Positions 38,423-49,098 of a stretch of 64,000 bases of DNA are shown piece after piece. Source of the DNA: a virus; IMG/VR virus record IMGVR_UViG_3300008108_000057, positions 1-64,000 of that record; one strand, given 5' to 3'. The notes beneath the pieces are model-generated. The model was not told where the DNA came from and searched no databases. It saw only the letters and a program-made list of their open reading frames with translations. Both the position numbers and the translations under genes were made by a program. The first letter of the stretch is position 1, and every line of letters starts with the position of its first letter.

Positions 38423-39805
38423 ATGGCAAATCAAAATATAATCACATACGGTGCAAGGCTAACAGGAGTCAGAGAGCAATACTATTCTCCTGTTTCTCAG
38501 ATACTTGCTACAGACACTTTTGTGGAAACTTTTTATTGCTTTTTAGCAAAAGTTGATCCTTGGCCCAATGAAAATGTTCCTCCTATACCAACTCAAGATC
38601 AAAAAAGTCTAAAGAAAATATATAAAAATATTTTTGTTGCTAAAAAAGTAGGAACGAATAATATTTCTCCAGTAGTTGAACGAATTGATTGGGTAGCAGG
38701 AGAAACATACGATTATTATCGTGATGATGTTGATATGCTTGAGATAGATCAAAATGGATTCTTAGTAAGAAAATTTTATATCAAGAATCGTTTTGATCAA
38801 GTATTTAAATGTCTTTGGAATAATAATGATGGTGTTGTTTCAGATGAACCTTACTTTCAACCAGGTACATACACATCAAACAATTTGTATCTAGGTACTG
38901 ACGGTTACAAGTGGAAATACATGTACACCGTTGATATTGGTGCAAAACTGAAGTTTATGGATACCGTTTGGATTCCTATTCCTATTGGTAGACCAGGACC
39001 AACATCATTATATTCTCCACCATGGCAAACAACTCCTGCAGGTTCGGGAAATATTGATGTGATTAATGTTCTTGATGGTGGTTCAGGATATAATCCAGCA
39101 AACAATCCAATCACAATAACAGTTACAGGTGATGGAACAGGTGCAACAGGAACAGCAACCGTAGTCAGTAATGTCATTACTAATATTGTGGTGACTAATC
39201 CTGGTGGTAATTACACTTATTCTAATGTAACCATAACTTCAAGTCAAGGTTCTGGTGCAGCAGCTATAGCTCCTGTTTCCCCTATATCAGGACATGGAAC
39301 AGATCCAATATCAGAGTTAGGATGTTCCCGTGTAATGTTTACTATAGAATTTGATGGAAATGAAAATGGATTAATTCCTACAGATATAGATTTTCGTCAA
39401 ATTGGACTTGTAGTAAATCCATATTCACAAGGAAGTTATCCTGATGTTGCAAATTCCGAAATATTCAAAACAACCACTGATTTAGTTTTGGTAAGTGGAC
39501 TTGGAACATATCTAGCCGATGAAACTGTATATCAAGGATCTAGCTTATCAACAGCAACATTTACTGCAACAGTTTTAAGTTTTGATGATGCAACCGGTGT
39601 GCTTAGGTTGATAAATACAGTAGGAACACCAGTACCTAACTCTACAATTTTTGGAAATACGTCTGGTACCGCAAGAACAACTTTAACAATAAGTAATCCA
39701 GATTATGATATTTTTTCAGGACACATAATTTTTGTTGAGAATAGAAGCTCAATTCAAAGAAGTGTCGATGGAATAGAACAATTACGATTTGTATTAGGAT
39801 ATTAA
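38423..39805 (+). CDS. 8: gp8-like baseplate wedge protein
   Basis: 460 aa, longer than T4 gp8 (334 aa). TFVETFYCFLAKVDPWPNEN, VPPIPTQDQKSLKKIYKNIF, YDYYRDD and GYKWKYMYTVD follow the order of T4 gp8 (FITFGRSEPWSSNENEVGF, APPYPTD, GYVWEYLFEI). An insertion of about 90 residues (GGSGYNPANNPITITVTGDG and following) explains the extra length. It ends IQRSVDGIEQLRFVLGY, as T4 gp8 ends IMAMDQTEEINILFTF. A TTAATAAATA element is just upstream. Confidence 0.85.
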   Translation: MANQNIITYGARLTGVREQYYSPVSQILATDTFVETFYCFLAKVDPWPNENVPPIPTQDQKSLKKIYKNIFVAKKVGTNNISPVVERIDWVAGETYDYYRDDVDMLEIDQNGFLVRKFYIKNRFDQVFKCLWNNNDGVVSDEPYFQPGTYTSNNLYLGTDGYKWKYMYTVDIGAKLKFMDTVWIPIPIGRPGPTSLYSPPWQTTPAGSGNIDVINVLDGGSGYNPANNPITITVTGDGTGATGTATVVSNVITNIVVTNPGGNYTYSNVTITSSQGSGAAAIAPVSPISGHGTDPISELGCSRVMFTIEFDGNENGLIPTDIDFRQIGLVVNPYSQGSYPDVANSEIFKTTTDLVLVSGLGTYLADETVYQGSSLSTATFTATVLSFDDATGVLRLINTVGTPVPNSTIFGNTSGTARTTLTISNPDYDIFSGHIIFVENRSSIQRSVDGIEQLRFVLGY

Positions 39806-39814
39806 GGAAAAAAA

Positions 39815-42800
39815 ATGGCCCTAAATTTTAATGTTGACCCATATTATGATGATTTTGATCCATCAAAGAATTTTCATAGAATACTTTTCAAACCAGGATA
39901 TGCTGTACAAGCAAGAGAACTAACACAATCTCAAACTATTCTGCAAAATCAAATTAGTAATTTTGCTGATGCCATTTTTAGTCAAAATACTCCAGTCTCT
40001 GGTGGAAGAGTTTCACTTAACTTTGCAGCTATAGGAAATATTGGAGCTTATTACGTAAAGCTACAAACTCAATTTTCTGGTGTTGAAATTGACGTTAATA
40101 ATTTTCTAAACAAAGATATTCAAGATGTAAATGGAATTGTTCAAGCAAGAGTTATTGCTGTAGCAGAAGGAACTTTAATTGATCCTCCTACTCTTGTTGT
40201 AACCTACTATACTGGAGCTAAATTTAAGGACGCATCTACAATTATTTGTACCGATGGATCAAATTTTTCTGCCACTACTATAGGCACAAATACATCGGCT
40301 GAAACATGCACAGGTGCATCTTCAACAGTATCAATTTCAGAGGGTATTTTTTACATCATTAATGGTTATAACACTTCAAATGTTCAGAACCCAGATGGAA
40401 CATATAACAGATATTCAATTGGTAATTTTGTAAGTGTTTTACCTCAGACAATTATTCTTGACAAGTATGCTAGTAATCCAAGTGGTCGTGTAGGACTTTC
40501 AATTACAGAAACAATTGTAGATTATATTGATGATACTTCACTTTTAGATCCTGCTGTAGGAGCATCAAATTATCAAGCACCTGGTGCAGACAGATATAAA
40601 ATTTCATTGGAATTAGTTGTATTACCTCTCACACCAGGAAATGATGATCAATTTATTGAACTTGTCAGACTTGAAAATGGTAAAATTCTAAAACAAGTTG
40701 ACGGAACAGTATATTCAGTTATTAATGATTATATTTCAAAACGCACATACGAAACAGATGGTGATTTCATCGTTAATGAGTTTAGTTTTACACCAACTGC
40801 AAATACTGTAAATCCGGATCTTTATGATTTAAAAATTAGTAAAGGATTAGCATATATTCGTGGGTACAGAGTAGAAAATCAGTCAGACATAACATTCTCT
40901 ACCCCTAGAGCAAGATCAAATAACATTATTAATAACAATCAAGTTTATGTTGATTATGGTTCTTATGTGTTAGCAAATAATGTTTCTGGTACCTTTGATA
41001 TTACTACAATGCCAAAGATTGATTTGCATTGTGTAGCAAATTCAAATATTGTTTCAACAAACTCAGTAACATATTCTGCTACTTTAATTGGTTCTGCATT
41101 CTTAAGAAATATTGATTATGAAAGTAGTGTATCAGATTCAGATACATCGTCATATTCATACAAAATGTATATTACTGATGTAAGTGCAAATACTTTAAGT
41201 GGTACAGCATTAGCAGCAGGGTCATCCCCAACAACAATTCAATTTAATGACACTAATGGAAAATTCTCTGCTGTAGCAAACGCATATTTTGGTGTTAAAA
41301 TTTCCGCATTAACTTCTGGTTATACTGATGTTAGAGAAATTGTATCGTATGATGGAACAACAAAAACAGCAACGGTCGATTCACCATTCACATTAAATCC
41401 TACAAATTCTACTCAATTTAATTTACTGTTTTCAACAACAGATATTGAGTCTTTGATTAATGTGCCAAATGGTCCTGCAACACCTACCGTTAGAACTGCA
41501 TCGGCTAACATACCGAATGCAGGAAAATTTAACGGATTGTTTACTGGTGATACAATATTATATAATCCTACTCAAGCGGAACTGCTGTTCACTGTTGGTT
41601 ATCCATACGTATCAAATATTTCTGATAGTAGCTATATTTCACAAAAAGTTTTCAGATCAAAATCTTTCACCAGCTCAGGTGGAAATTTTGTAATGACTCT
41701 ATCGCTTCCTGTTAATACTGCAAATATCAAATTTATTGGAACAGGAACATTATCGTCAGATGCCATTAAACAAAACTTTACTGTAGTTAATAAGGCAAAT
41801 AATAGACAAATTCTAGATTTTGTATCTGCTGGAAATACTGTTGTTATTTCTTCCGACCAAAAAACAGCAACATTCACAACACCTGTTTATGGTACAACAA
41901 CAGTAGATGTTATTGCTGGAGTTTCTGTAGGAAATGCTGATAACTCAACGTTAGTCTTAAAGGCAAAAAATCTTGTAGTAGGAAATACTCAGATAGTGAG
42001 TTATGCTGGTCCTACAGCGATTGTTGATGCTAATACCTATCTTGATCTGACAAATGGACAAATTTATATTAAAGAATCTGCGGTAGGAAAAACAACATCA
42101 TTATATGTTTCTGATGTTAAGAAAATTAGAAAAATTATTAGTACAAAATCGTCAGTAACAGTACCAACAACATCAATGTTGTCTGATTCTTCATATGATG
42201 TAACTAGTTTGTTCTTGCTAGACAATGGACAAAGAGATAACTATTATGATTTTTCTGCTGTTAGATTGAAACCTGGAGCTTCTAGACCACTAGGAAATCT
42301 ATTGGTTATTTTTGATTACTATGCACATACTGGAGGAGATGGATACTTTGATGTAAATTCTTATCTAACCCCAATATCTTCTTCACCAGATCAATATAGA
42401 GAAATTGGTCAATATACAAGTAAAGCGGGTATCAACTACAGACTTACTGACAGTTTAGATTTTAGACCAGTTAGACAGGCACCATCTGGTAGTGTTTCTT
42501 CGGTTCCATTTACTTTGGAATATACTGGGAATCCATCTGCACCAGACGATAGTGGTATCTTAATTCCTCAAAACCTAAGTTACTTTACACATGATTATGC
42601 ATACTACTTAGGAAGAAAAGATAAACTTGTCATAACAAAAGATAATACAATTGATATTATTCTAGGAACACCTTCTGTTAATCCTACATTCCCGGCTGAA
42701 CCTGACGGAGCACTATTGCTTGCAAAGATGACTCTTGATCCATATACAGGTTATATTCCAGGTGAAGATTCGACAACACAACAGACAAATTATAGTATAG

Positions 42801-45800
42801 AAAGAGTACAACATAAAAATTGGATCAAACGAGATATTACTGATTTACAGGATCGTGTTAACAATCTCGAATACTATACTGCATTAAGTTTGCTCGAACA
42901 AAATGCACAGTCACTACAAATTCCAGATTCAAATGGTTTGAACAGATTTAAGAATGGTATTCTTGTAGATGACTTTTCTTCATATGCAACAGCAGATACA
43001 CGACTATCTGAAGGATTTAATGCTAAAATTGATATTGCGAAGAAACAATTGACACCTAGAAGTATTGTAGATAATTTAGCACTAAAAAATCCTATAGTTC
43101 TAAATTCATTGGGAACAATAAAACAGACAAATTCGTTTTATGTTCATACTATTGCCGGTAGTACAAATATATACACTCTACCCTACACAACCAAATTTAT
43201 TACTGGACAAACACTAGCAAGTAGCGTAGTATCTGTAAATCCATTTGGTGTTATCAGAAATGAAGGATCTATGCAATTATGTCCTCCTATGGATAATTGG
43301 GTAGATAATCAACAAGCACCTGATATTCTAGTAGTGGATCCAAGACTACAATTATTTCAAGCTAGTGGAACAAATCTCATTCAAAATGCTGGTAACTGGC
43401 AAACAATTCCAGGAACAACAAGCCAAACTCTTGCTGGTACTTCCACAGCCGTAACCACTACTGGAAACATACAAACAACTACGACAACACAAACATTTAA
43501 TGTATTTGGTAATCAAATACAAAATGTTATTAATTCGGGATATTCTGCAATTAATTCAACTATTGGATTAAACAATGGTTATATAACAAATATTGGGATA
43601 CTTGGATACATTCGTCCACAAAGAGTCCGCTTTAGAGCATCAGGATTACTAGCTAATGCTAAATTAAAAGCATTCTTTGATGGAGTAGATGTATCTAATG
43701 ACATTGTAAGTCCTAACATTATTAGAGTAGATAATGTATCTGGAGTTTTCAGAGAAGATGATATTGTAGGTTTCGAGATAGCTAATGTGTTTTATCCTGT
43801 AGGAAGAGTGTTGGGAGTAACACAGGTACCAGGAGCATCAACATCTTATAATTTGGCTATATTTGATATTGATGGTGCACCAGAATACCTAGCGGCAGCT
43901 ACGCTAAGAAATGCTAGATTCGATGAAAATGGAGTTTATGTTTCAGGATCTACTACCGCTAGTGGACAACTATCATCTGGAGTTTCACCACTAAACGTGT
44001 CTGGAACAATTAGAGGTCCTGCAGGATCACTTATTACAAATGCAAATACAAATGCGAACTTAATTTTTAGATCCACAAAGACTGATGCTACTTGGGGCGA
44101 CTTCTTAAAAATAAATGGTATGTGGGCAACTGGTAATAATATTACCGCATATCGTAGTTGGGATGCAACATATACTTTCACAGCAAACACTGGTGGTAAC
44201 TATGTTATAGCTGCTAGTTCTTGGAGAGACACTACAGCACCATTTGTGAATAGAACAGCAACAATTACTATTGACGGAACTGTTCAAATAAGTGCTACTG
44301 AATTGTATAATGCGACTCCAACGGGAACTGTCAGTAAGACAATCTCGTTGACACCTGGAAATCACACAATAAGAATAACAGCAAATGGTTCTGGTACACC
44401 ACTTGCCACAGTAGCAACTCAATCTGGCCTTGCATGTATTATAACAGAACCAGTAGGAACACCAGGAAGAAACATTGTATTCAATGCTTTATATCCACCT
44501 TCAGTAGATTATCCAAGCGGAACTCAAATAATCTTGCCTCTAGGAGGAGCATACTTTGATGGATTTACAAGAGTTTCTTTGGCCGCAGGAGCAAGTGAAC
44601 AAGATGATTTTTATATTGGTTCAACTATAACCATAACTACAAAATATCTGTACACTTATCTGTCTGATGGTAGCACACTACAAATTCCTGTTCCATTTAC
44701 ATCTGGAGGCGCAGGAGATGGAGGAATTACTGTAGGAAGCAGAACTTATGTTGGACCTGATGGAAGAACTGGATATGTTCTACAAAGCATAGAAACATAC
44801 ACCGCAAATATCATAGATTATGATGGTCAATTAAGAATTGCGACTTTAGATACACCAGTCAATCTATCATTAGGAGATAATCAATTATTTGGAAACATTA
44901 ATTCCACATACAGTATTAAAGGTAACCTTGTTAGTTTAGAAGAAGCAATTATAGATGGCACTACAGTACCAACTTTCTCTAGTGATGCTCAAGGTAATGT
45001 AACTGGTTTATTTGAGATTCGTCCAAATAGATTCAGAACTGGTGAAAGACTCTTTAGACTTGATAACAGAACTATATCTAATGATCCTCTAACTGCTACA
45101 TGTTATGCAGAAGCAACATTTACTGCCTCTGGATTATCATCTTCTAGACAAAAATTAGAATTTGCTCCGTCAGTTGATGCTGGTGGTAAAACTTTTATAC
45201 AAACCAATCAGAGAAGTGGTGCTTTCATAGGTACTGCGACACAAACAACTGTCACTCAGCAAGTAATAGCAGAACAAGGATTTAGAGGTTGTTGTTTCAT
45301 TGCTGGAACAAAGATTACCATGGCTGATGGTTCTATCAAAAATATTGAAGATGTTCAAATCGGTGATGAGTTGATTGGTAAAGATGGTTCTGTTAATACA
45401 GTGCTTGAGTATGTCAGACCTGTATTGGGAGAAAGAACACTAATCTCTCTAAATGATAGCACTCCTTTCATAACCAATGATCATCCAGTCTACATGAAAG
45501 ATGGCACATGGAAATCTTTTGATCCAGTTGCGACAAAATTAAAGTATAAAAAACTTTCTGACTGGAACATAGGTAAGTTGGAAGTTGGTGATGTCATTGA
45601 AACTGTAGACGGTGTAGGATTTAAAATTGAAACTATGTCTGAACATTCTGACAGAGATGATCTTCAAGTTTATAACTTCTCATTAAATGGAAACCACACC
45701 TATATTGCTAATAATCTAGTTGTTCACAACAAGTGTTTTGTTGCTGGTACTGAAGTTCTTATGAAGGACAACACTTGGAAGAATATAGAAGATGTAGAGT

Positions 45801-48800
45801 TGAATGATGTATTAATTGGTGAAAGTGGATCAGAAAACAGAGTAAGAGAATTCCATAGACCAACTCTAGGACTTATGGATCATATATTACCTCATAAACT
45901 GAGATTAGCATCAATTAACAATTCTGATTTTTCTGTATCTGAAGATCACATGATTAAAACAACTTCAGGTTGGAGAACACCGACAGTAGAGATGTGTAAG
46001 ATTCTACATGCCAAGACTTTAGAGATTGAGAATATTGACATTACTCAATTACAACTTGGCGACGATATCATATGCTCCGATGGCTCGCTACTAAGAGTTG
46101 AAAGCATTGAATTTAAAGAAGATGCTCCAGAAATACAATTGTATAACTTTAGATTGTACGGAAACAAAACATACCATGTACGTATGAAAGGTAGTGATAA
46201 GTTTATCTTAGTGCATAACAAGTGCTTTACTTCAGGCACAGAAGTCCTCATGAAGGACAACACTTGGAAGAACATTGAAGATGTTGAAATAAATGATGTA
46301 TTAATTGGTGAAAACGGATCTGAAAATAGAGTAAGAGAATTCCACAGACCAACTCTGGGACTCAATGATCACATCTTACCACATAAACTAAGACTGGCAT
46401 CAATTAATGAATCAAACTTCTCTGTCTCAGAAGATCATATGATCAAAACAACCTCTGGTTGGAGAACACCTACAGTAGAAATGTGTAAGATTCTTCATGC
46501 TAAGACTCTAAAAGGAGACAACATTGATATTTCTCAACTGCAAATTGGTGATGAAATTATATGTTCTGATGGCTCACTACTAAAAGTAGAAACTATTGAA
46601 TTTAAAGAAGATGTTCCAGAACTGCAACTCTACAATTTCAAACTATATGGAAACAAAACATACCATGTACGTATGAAAGGTGCAGAGAAGTTCATGCTAG
46701 TGCATAACAAGTGCTTTACTTCAGGCACAGAAGTATTGATGCATGATGGCTCTTGGAAAAATATTGAAGAAGTCGAACTTGGAGATATACTACTTGGTGA
46801 AGATGGTGCTGAAAATATGGTTAAAGAGTTTCATAGACCTGTACTAGGACTCAATGATCACATCTTACCACATAATCTAAGACTGGCATCTATTAATAAC
46901 TCAGAGTTTTCCGTGTCTGAAGATCACATGATCAAAACAACTTCAGGTTGGAGAACACCTACAGTAGAAATGTGTAAGATTCTACACGCTGAAACCTTGA
47001 AGAATGAAAATATAGACATTACTCAATTACAGCTTGGAGATGAAATCATATGCTCTGATGGCTCATTGTTAACAGTAGACAGCATTGAATTCAAAGAAGA
47101 TGCTCCGGATCTACAACTTTATAACTTCAAACTACATGGAAACAAAACATATCATGTACGTTTGAAAGGTAGTGACAAGTTTATCTTAGTACACAATAAA
47201 GATCCTCTTGCTCAAACGTTCGCTGTTCCTAAAGACAATTATCCAAATGGAGCATTCTTACGTTCAGTTAAGTTGTTCTTCCAATCAAAACCAACTGGAC
47301 CTAATGCTCCTGATGTTGAAGTGTATGTTGTTGGAACGACAAATGGTTACCCTAATGGAAAAAATTTAGATTATTCTGTAGCTAGAGTGAAGGCTCAAGA
47401 TATTAAAATTTCAAATAATCCACATTGGCTTGATCCAGAAACAGCAACGGAATTCGTATTTCCTGCTCCTGTTTACATTCAAAATAGTATTTTTTATGCC
47501 TTTGTTGTATTTTCGCATAGTCCTGACTACACAGTATACTTTGGACAACAAAACGCTGTTGCCGTGCCTTCTACAACAAAAGCATTGCCAACCGATCCTA
47601 ATCCTGCTAACCCAGGGAAAATTGGAGCAACTCCATATGTTGGTGGATTATTCGAATCCCAAAACGCTGTCACCTGGCAAGTTGATCAAACTAAACAAAT
47701 GATGTTTGTAATTGATCAATGTGTATTCACCACATCAGACTCAAAAACTTTGGAATTCTCTTTACCTTCTGGTTTACCATTTAGAGCAATTGATGTTCTC
47801 AACGATATTGTTCATACAACCAGTCCGGCTAGCATCAATAATACTTATGGTAACTTTGCACAAAAGGTACCAGTTATGCGTTCTGATGCAGTAAACGTCA
47901 CTACAACAGATTTTATTCCAACAGGAGCAGTAATTAAGTACACCGCAAGTGCAACATTAAATGATGGTGCAAATACTGTTGTTGGACAGTTCCCTGTGTT
48001 CCCAGGAAGACTTGGATCACCAACATATGATGATGTTGATTATGATGATGGAAGAGGACCAAGAGCGTTGCTTAGAGATGCAAATAACTCATTTAGACTT
48101 TTTGCAACCATGGCAACAGCAGATTCTAACACATCTCCAATTATCGCAGATGATGGTGTAAGTCTGTATAACATTAGATATGTGATTAACAATCTTGAAC
48201 TGTCTAACAGCATGATTGAAATTGTAGATGGAGGAACAGGGTATCATCCAGCAAACGTAGTTGCTACTGTAAGTCCACCTGATATTGGTAGTGATGCTGC
48301 AACATGTGGAGTTGTTCTAACTTCAAATGTAATTACCAATGTGTATTTGACAACCTTTGGTTCTGGGTATGTTAAAACTCCTACAATCACAATTACTGGA
48401 GCGAATACAACTCCTGCTACCGTTCTTATTCGTGGAGAGACTTCATCTGGTGGAGGTAATTTAACAACCGCAAGATACTTGACAAAAGTAGTAAAATTAA
48501 CTCCAGACAATGAATCTGGTGATTTAAGAGTATTCTATACAGCATACAAACCTCTAGGAACAGAAATCTATGTGTATTATAAGATTCTGAATTCGGACGA
48601 TACGGATGTAATTGATGATAAAGAATGGCAATTAATGACTCAGACAAGTACAATATCATATTCACTATCAAAACAAAATCTAATTGAATATGAATGTGCT
48701 CCTGGTGTCAATAATTTAGCAGATAACTTTATTTCATATACAAAAGGAACCGAAACTTACAATTCATTTAATCAGTTCCAAATCAAGTTTGTTATGACAA

Positions 48801-48874
48801 CAGAAGATACAACAAATATACCTTTTGTGACTGACATACGAGCATTAGCTTTACCATCTGGAACAGGATTGTAA
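39815..48874 (+). CDS. Giant virion structural protein (DUF4815-like) with four tandem Hint modules
   Basis: 3019 aa. The N-terminus (FNVDPYYDDFDPSKNFHRIL, FKPGYAVQARELTQSQTILQ) matches the DUF4815 type of large structural proteins in aquatic T4-like phages, probably baseplate-associated (gp10-like place after gp8). A carbohydrate-binding-like beta domain is around residues 1420-1540. Residues 1827-2461 are four Hint modules (146, 162, 162, 162 aa), joined by single Lys residues. Each starts with Cys and ends VHN. The structural sequence resumes at 2463 with DPLAQTFAV, a conserved site in relatives, so the array looks inserted. The C-terminus (2463-3019) is beta-rich with a GSGYVKTPTITITG module. 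Confidence 0.8.
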   Translation: MALNFNVDPYYDDFDPSKNFHRILFKPGYAVQARELTQSQTILQNQISNFADAIFSQNTPVSGGRVSLNFAAIGNIGAYYVKLQTQFSGVEIDVNNFLNKDIQDVNGIVQARVIAVAEGTLIDPPTLVVTYYTGAKFKDASTIICTDGSNFSATTIGTNTSAETCTGASSTVSISEGIFYIINGYNTSNVQNPDGTYNRYSIGNFVSVLPQTIILDKYASNPSGRVGLSITETIVDYIDDTSLLDPAVGASNYQAPGADRYKISLELVVLPLTPGNDDQFIELVRLENGKILKQVDGTVYSVINDYISKRTYETDGDFIVNEFSFTPTANTVNPDLYDLKISKGLAYIRGYRVENQSDITFSTPRARSNNIINNNQVYVDYGSYVLANNVSGTFDITTMPKIDLHCVANSNIVSTNSVTYSATLIGSAFLRNIDYESSVSDSDTSSYSYKMYITDVSANTLSGTALAAGSSPTTIQFNDTNGKFSAVANAYFGVKISALTSGYTDVREIVSYDGTTKTATVDSPFTLNPTNSTQFNLLFSTTDIESLINVPNGPATPTVRTASANIPNAGKFNGLFTGDTILYNPTQAELLFTVGYPYVSNISDSSYISQKVFRSKSFTSSGGNFVMTLSLPVNTANIKFIGTGTLSSDAIKQNFTVVNKANNRQILDFVSAGNTVVISSDQKTATFTTPVYGTTTVDVIAGVSVGNADNSTLVLKAKNLVVGNTQIVSYAGPTAIVDANTYLDLTNGQIYIKESAVGKTTSLYVSDVKKIRKIISTKSSVTVPTTSMLSDSSYDVTSLFLLDNGQRDNYYDFSAVRLKPGASRPLGNLLVIFDYYAHTGGDGYFDVNSYLTPISSSPDQYREIGQYTSKAGINYRLTDSLDFRPVRQAPSGSVSSVPFTLEYTGNPSAPDDSGILIPQNLSYFTHDYAYYLGRKDKLVITKDNTIDIILGTPSVNPTFPAEPDGALLLAKMTLDPYTGYIPGEDSTTQQTNYSIERVQHKNWIKRDITDLQDRVNNLEYYTALSLLEQNAQSLQIPDSNGLNRFKNGILVDDFSSYATADTRLSEGFNAKIDIAKKQLTPRSIVDNLALKNPIVLNSLGTIKQTNSFYVHTIAGSTNIYTLPYTTKFITGQTLASSVVSVNPFGVIRNEGSMQLCPPMDNWVDNQQAPDILVVDPRLQLFQASGTNLIQNAGNWQTIPGTTSQTLAGTSTAVTTTGNIQTTTTTQTFNVFGNQIQNVINSGYSAINSTIGLNNGYITNIGILGYIRPQRVRFRASGLLANAKLKAFFDGVDVSNDIVSPNIIRVDNVSGVFREDDIVGFEIANVFYPVGRVLGVTQVPGASTSYNLAIFDIDGAPEYLAAATLRNARFDENGVYVSGSTTASGQLSSGVSPLNVSGTIRGPAGSLITNANTNANLIFRSTKTDATWGDFLKINGMWATGNNITAYRSWDATYTFTANTGGNYVIAASSWRDTTAPFVNRTATITIDGTVQISATELYNATPTGTVSKTISLTPGNHTIRITANGSGTPLATVATQSGLACIITEPVGTPGRNIVFNALYPPSVDYPSGTQIILPLGGAYFDGFTRVSLAAGASEQDDFYIGSTITITTKYLYTYLSDGSTLQIPVPFTSGGAGDGGITVGSRTYVGPDGRTGYVLQSIETYTANIIDYDGQLRIATLDTPVNLSLGDNQLFGNINSTYSIKGNLVSLEEAIIDGTTVPTFSSDAQGNVTGLFEIRPNRFRTGERLFRLDNRTISNDPLTATCYAEATFTASGLSSSRQKLEFAPSVDAGGKTFIQTNQRSGAFIGTATQTTVTQQVIAEQGFRGCCFIAGTKITMADGSIKNIEDVQIGDELIGKDGSVNTVLEYVRPVLGERTLISLNDSTPFITNDHPVYMKDGTWKSFDPVATKLKYKKLSDWNIGKLEVGDVIETVDGVGFKIETMSEHSDRDDLQVYNFSLNGNHTYIANNLVVHNKCFVAGTEVLMKDNTWKNIEDVELNDVLIGESGSENRVREFHRPTLGLMDHILPHKLRLASINNSDFSVSEDHMIKTTSGWRTPTVEMCKILHAKTLEIENIDITQLQLGDDIICSDGSLLRVESIEFKEDAPEIQLYNFRLYGNKTYHVRMKGSDKFILVHNKCFTSGTEVLMKDNTWKNIEDVEINDVLIGENGSENRVREFHRPTLGLNDHILPHKLRLASINESNFSVSEDHMIKTTSGWRTPTVEMCKILHAKTLKGDNIDISQLQIGDEIICSDGSLLKVETIEFKEDVPELQLYNFKLYGNKTYHVRMKGAEKFMLVHNKCFTSGTEVLMHDGSWKNIEEVELGDILLGEDGAENMVKEFHRPVLGLNDHILPHNLRLASINNSEFSVSEDHMIKTTSGWRTPTVEMCKILHAETLKNENIDITQLQLGDEIICSDGSLLTVDSIEFKEDAPDLQLYNFKLHGNKTYHVRLKGSDKFILVHNKDPLAQTFAVPKDNYPNGAFLRSVKLFFQSKPTGPNAPDVEVYVVGTTNGYPNGKNLDYSVARVKAQDIKISNNPHWLDPETATEFVFPAPVYIQNSIFYAFVVFSHSPDYTVYFGQQNAVAVPSTTKALPTDPNPANPGKIGATPYVGGLFESQNAVTWQVDQTKQMMFVIDQCVFTTSDSKTLEFSLPSGLPFRAIDVLNDIVHTTSPASINNTYGNFAQKVPVMRSDAVNVTTTDFIPTGAVIKYTASATLNDGANTVVGQFPVFPGRLGSPTYDDVDYDDGRGPRALLRDANNSFRLFATMATADSNTSPIIADDGVSLYNIRYVINNLELSNSMIEIVDGGTGYHPANVVATVSPPDIGSDAATCGVVLTSNVITNVYLTTFGSGYVKTPTITITGANTTPATVLIRGETSSGGGNLTTARYLTKVVKLTPDNESGDLRVFYTAYKPLGTEIYVYYKILNSDDTDVIDDKEWQLMTQTSTISYSLSKQNLIEYECAPGVNNLADNFISYTKGTETYNSFNQFQIKFVMTTEDTTNIPFVTDIRALALPSGTGL
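45293..47197 (+). repeat. Tandem array of four Hint (hedgehog/intein-like) modules
   Basis: Modules start at Cys codons 45293, 45734, 46223 and 46712; the last three are spaced exactly 489 bases and are highly similar. Each opens CF[IVT][AS]GT (intein block A), has an xDH block B (TNDH in module 1, SEDH in 2-4), a YNF-L-GN-TY block F, and ends VHN followed by Lys. Module 1 keeps the block F His (GNHTY); modules 2-4 have Lys there (GNKTY). No homing endonuclease domain. The missing +1 Cys/Ser/Thr argues for cleavage rather than classical splicing. Confidence 0.88.
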
Positions 48875-48875
48875 A

Positions 48876-49097
48876 ATGGCACTAGTTAAAGTTACTGGAT
48901 CAGAGTTTGTGAGAGACACTAATAATATGGCTCTCATAAACACGGATAATACTGCAAGAAATGAGTATTATGCTAAAATTCGTATGTTAAAGACACATAA
49001 AGATGAAATAAATACAGTTAAGGAAGAAATTGCTGGCATCAAAGAAGATATGAACGAAATAAAAGCTTTGATGTTAAAACTATTAGAAAAAGGCTAA
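48876..49097 (+). CDS. Small coiled-coil phage protein, 73 aa
   Basis: MALVKVTGSEFVRDTNNMAL opens the protein; the second half (KTHKDEINTVKEEIAGIKED and on to the end) is a heptad-rich coiled coil. The same build recurs in aquatic T4-like phages after the large structural gene. It may bind or trimerise a neighbouring fibre protein. It begins one base after the giant gene and ends one base before the next gene. Confidence 0.65.
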   Translation: MALVKVTGSEFVRDTNNMALINTDNTARNEYYAKIRMLKTHKDEINTVKEEIAGIKEDMNEIKALMLKLLEKG

Positions 49098-49098
49098 A

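Noticed and set aside
45293-47197. Classical splicing inteins
   Set aside because: All four modules have Lys instead of Cys/Ser/Thr at +1, modules 2-4 lack the block F His, and there is no homing endonuclease; self-cleaving Hint modules fit better.
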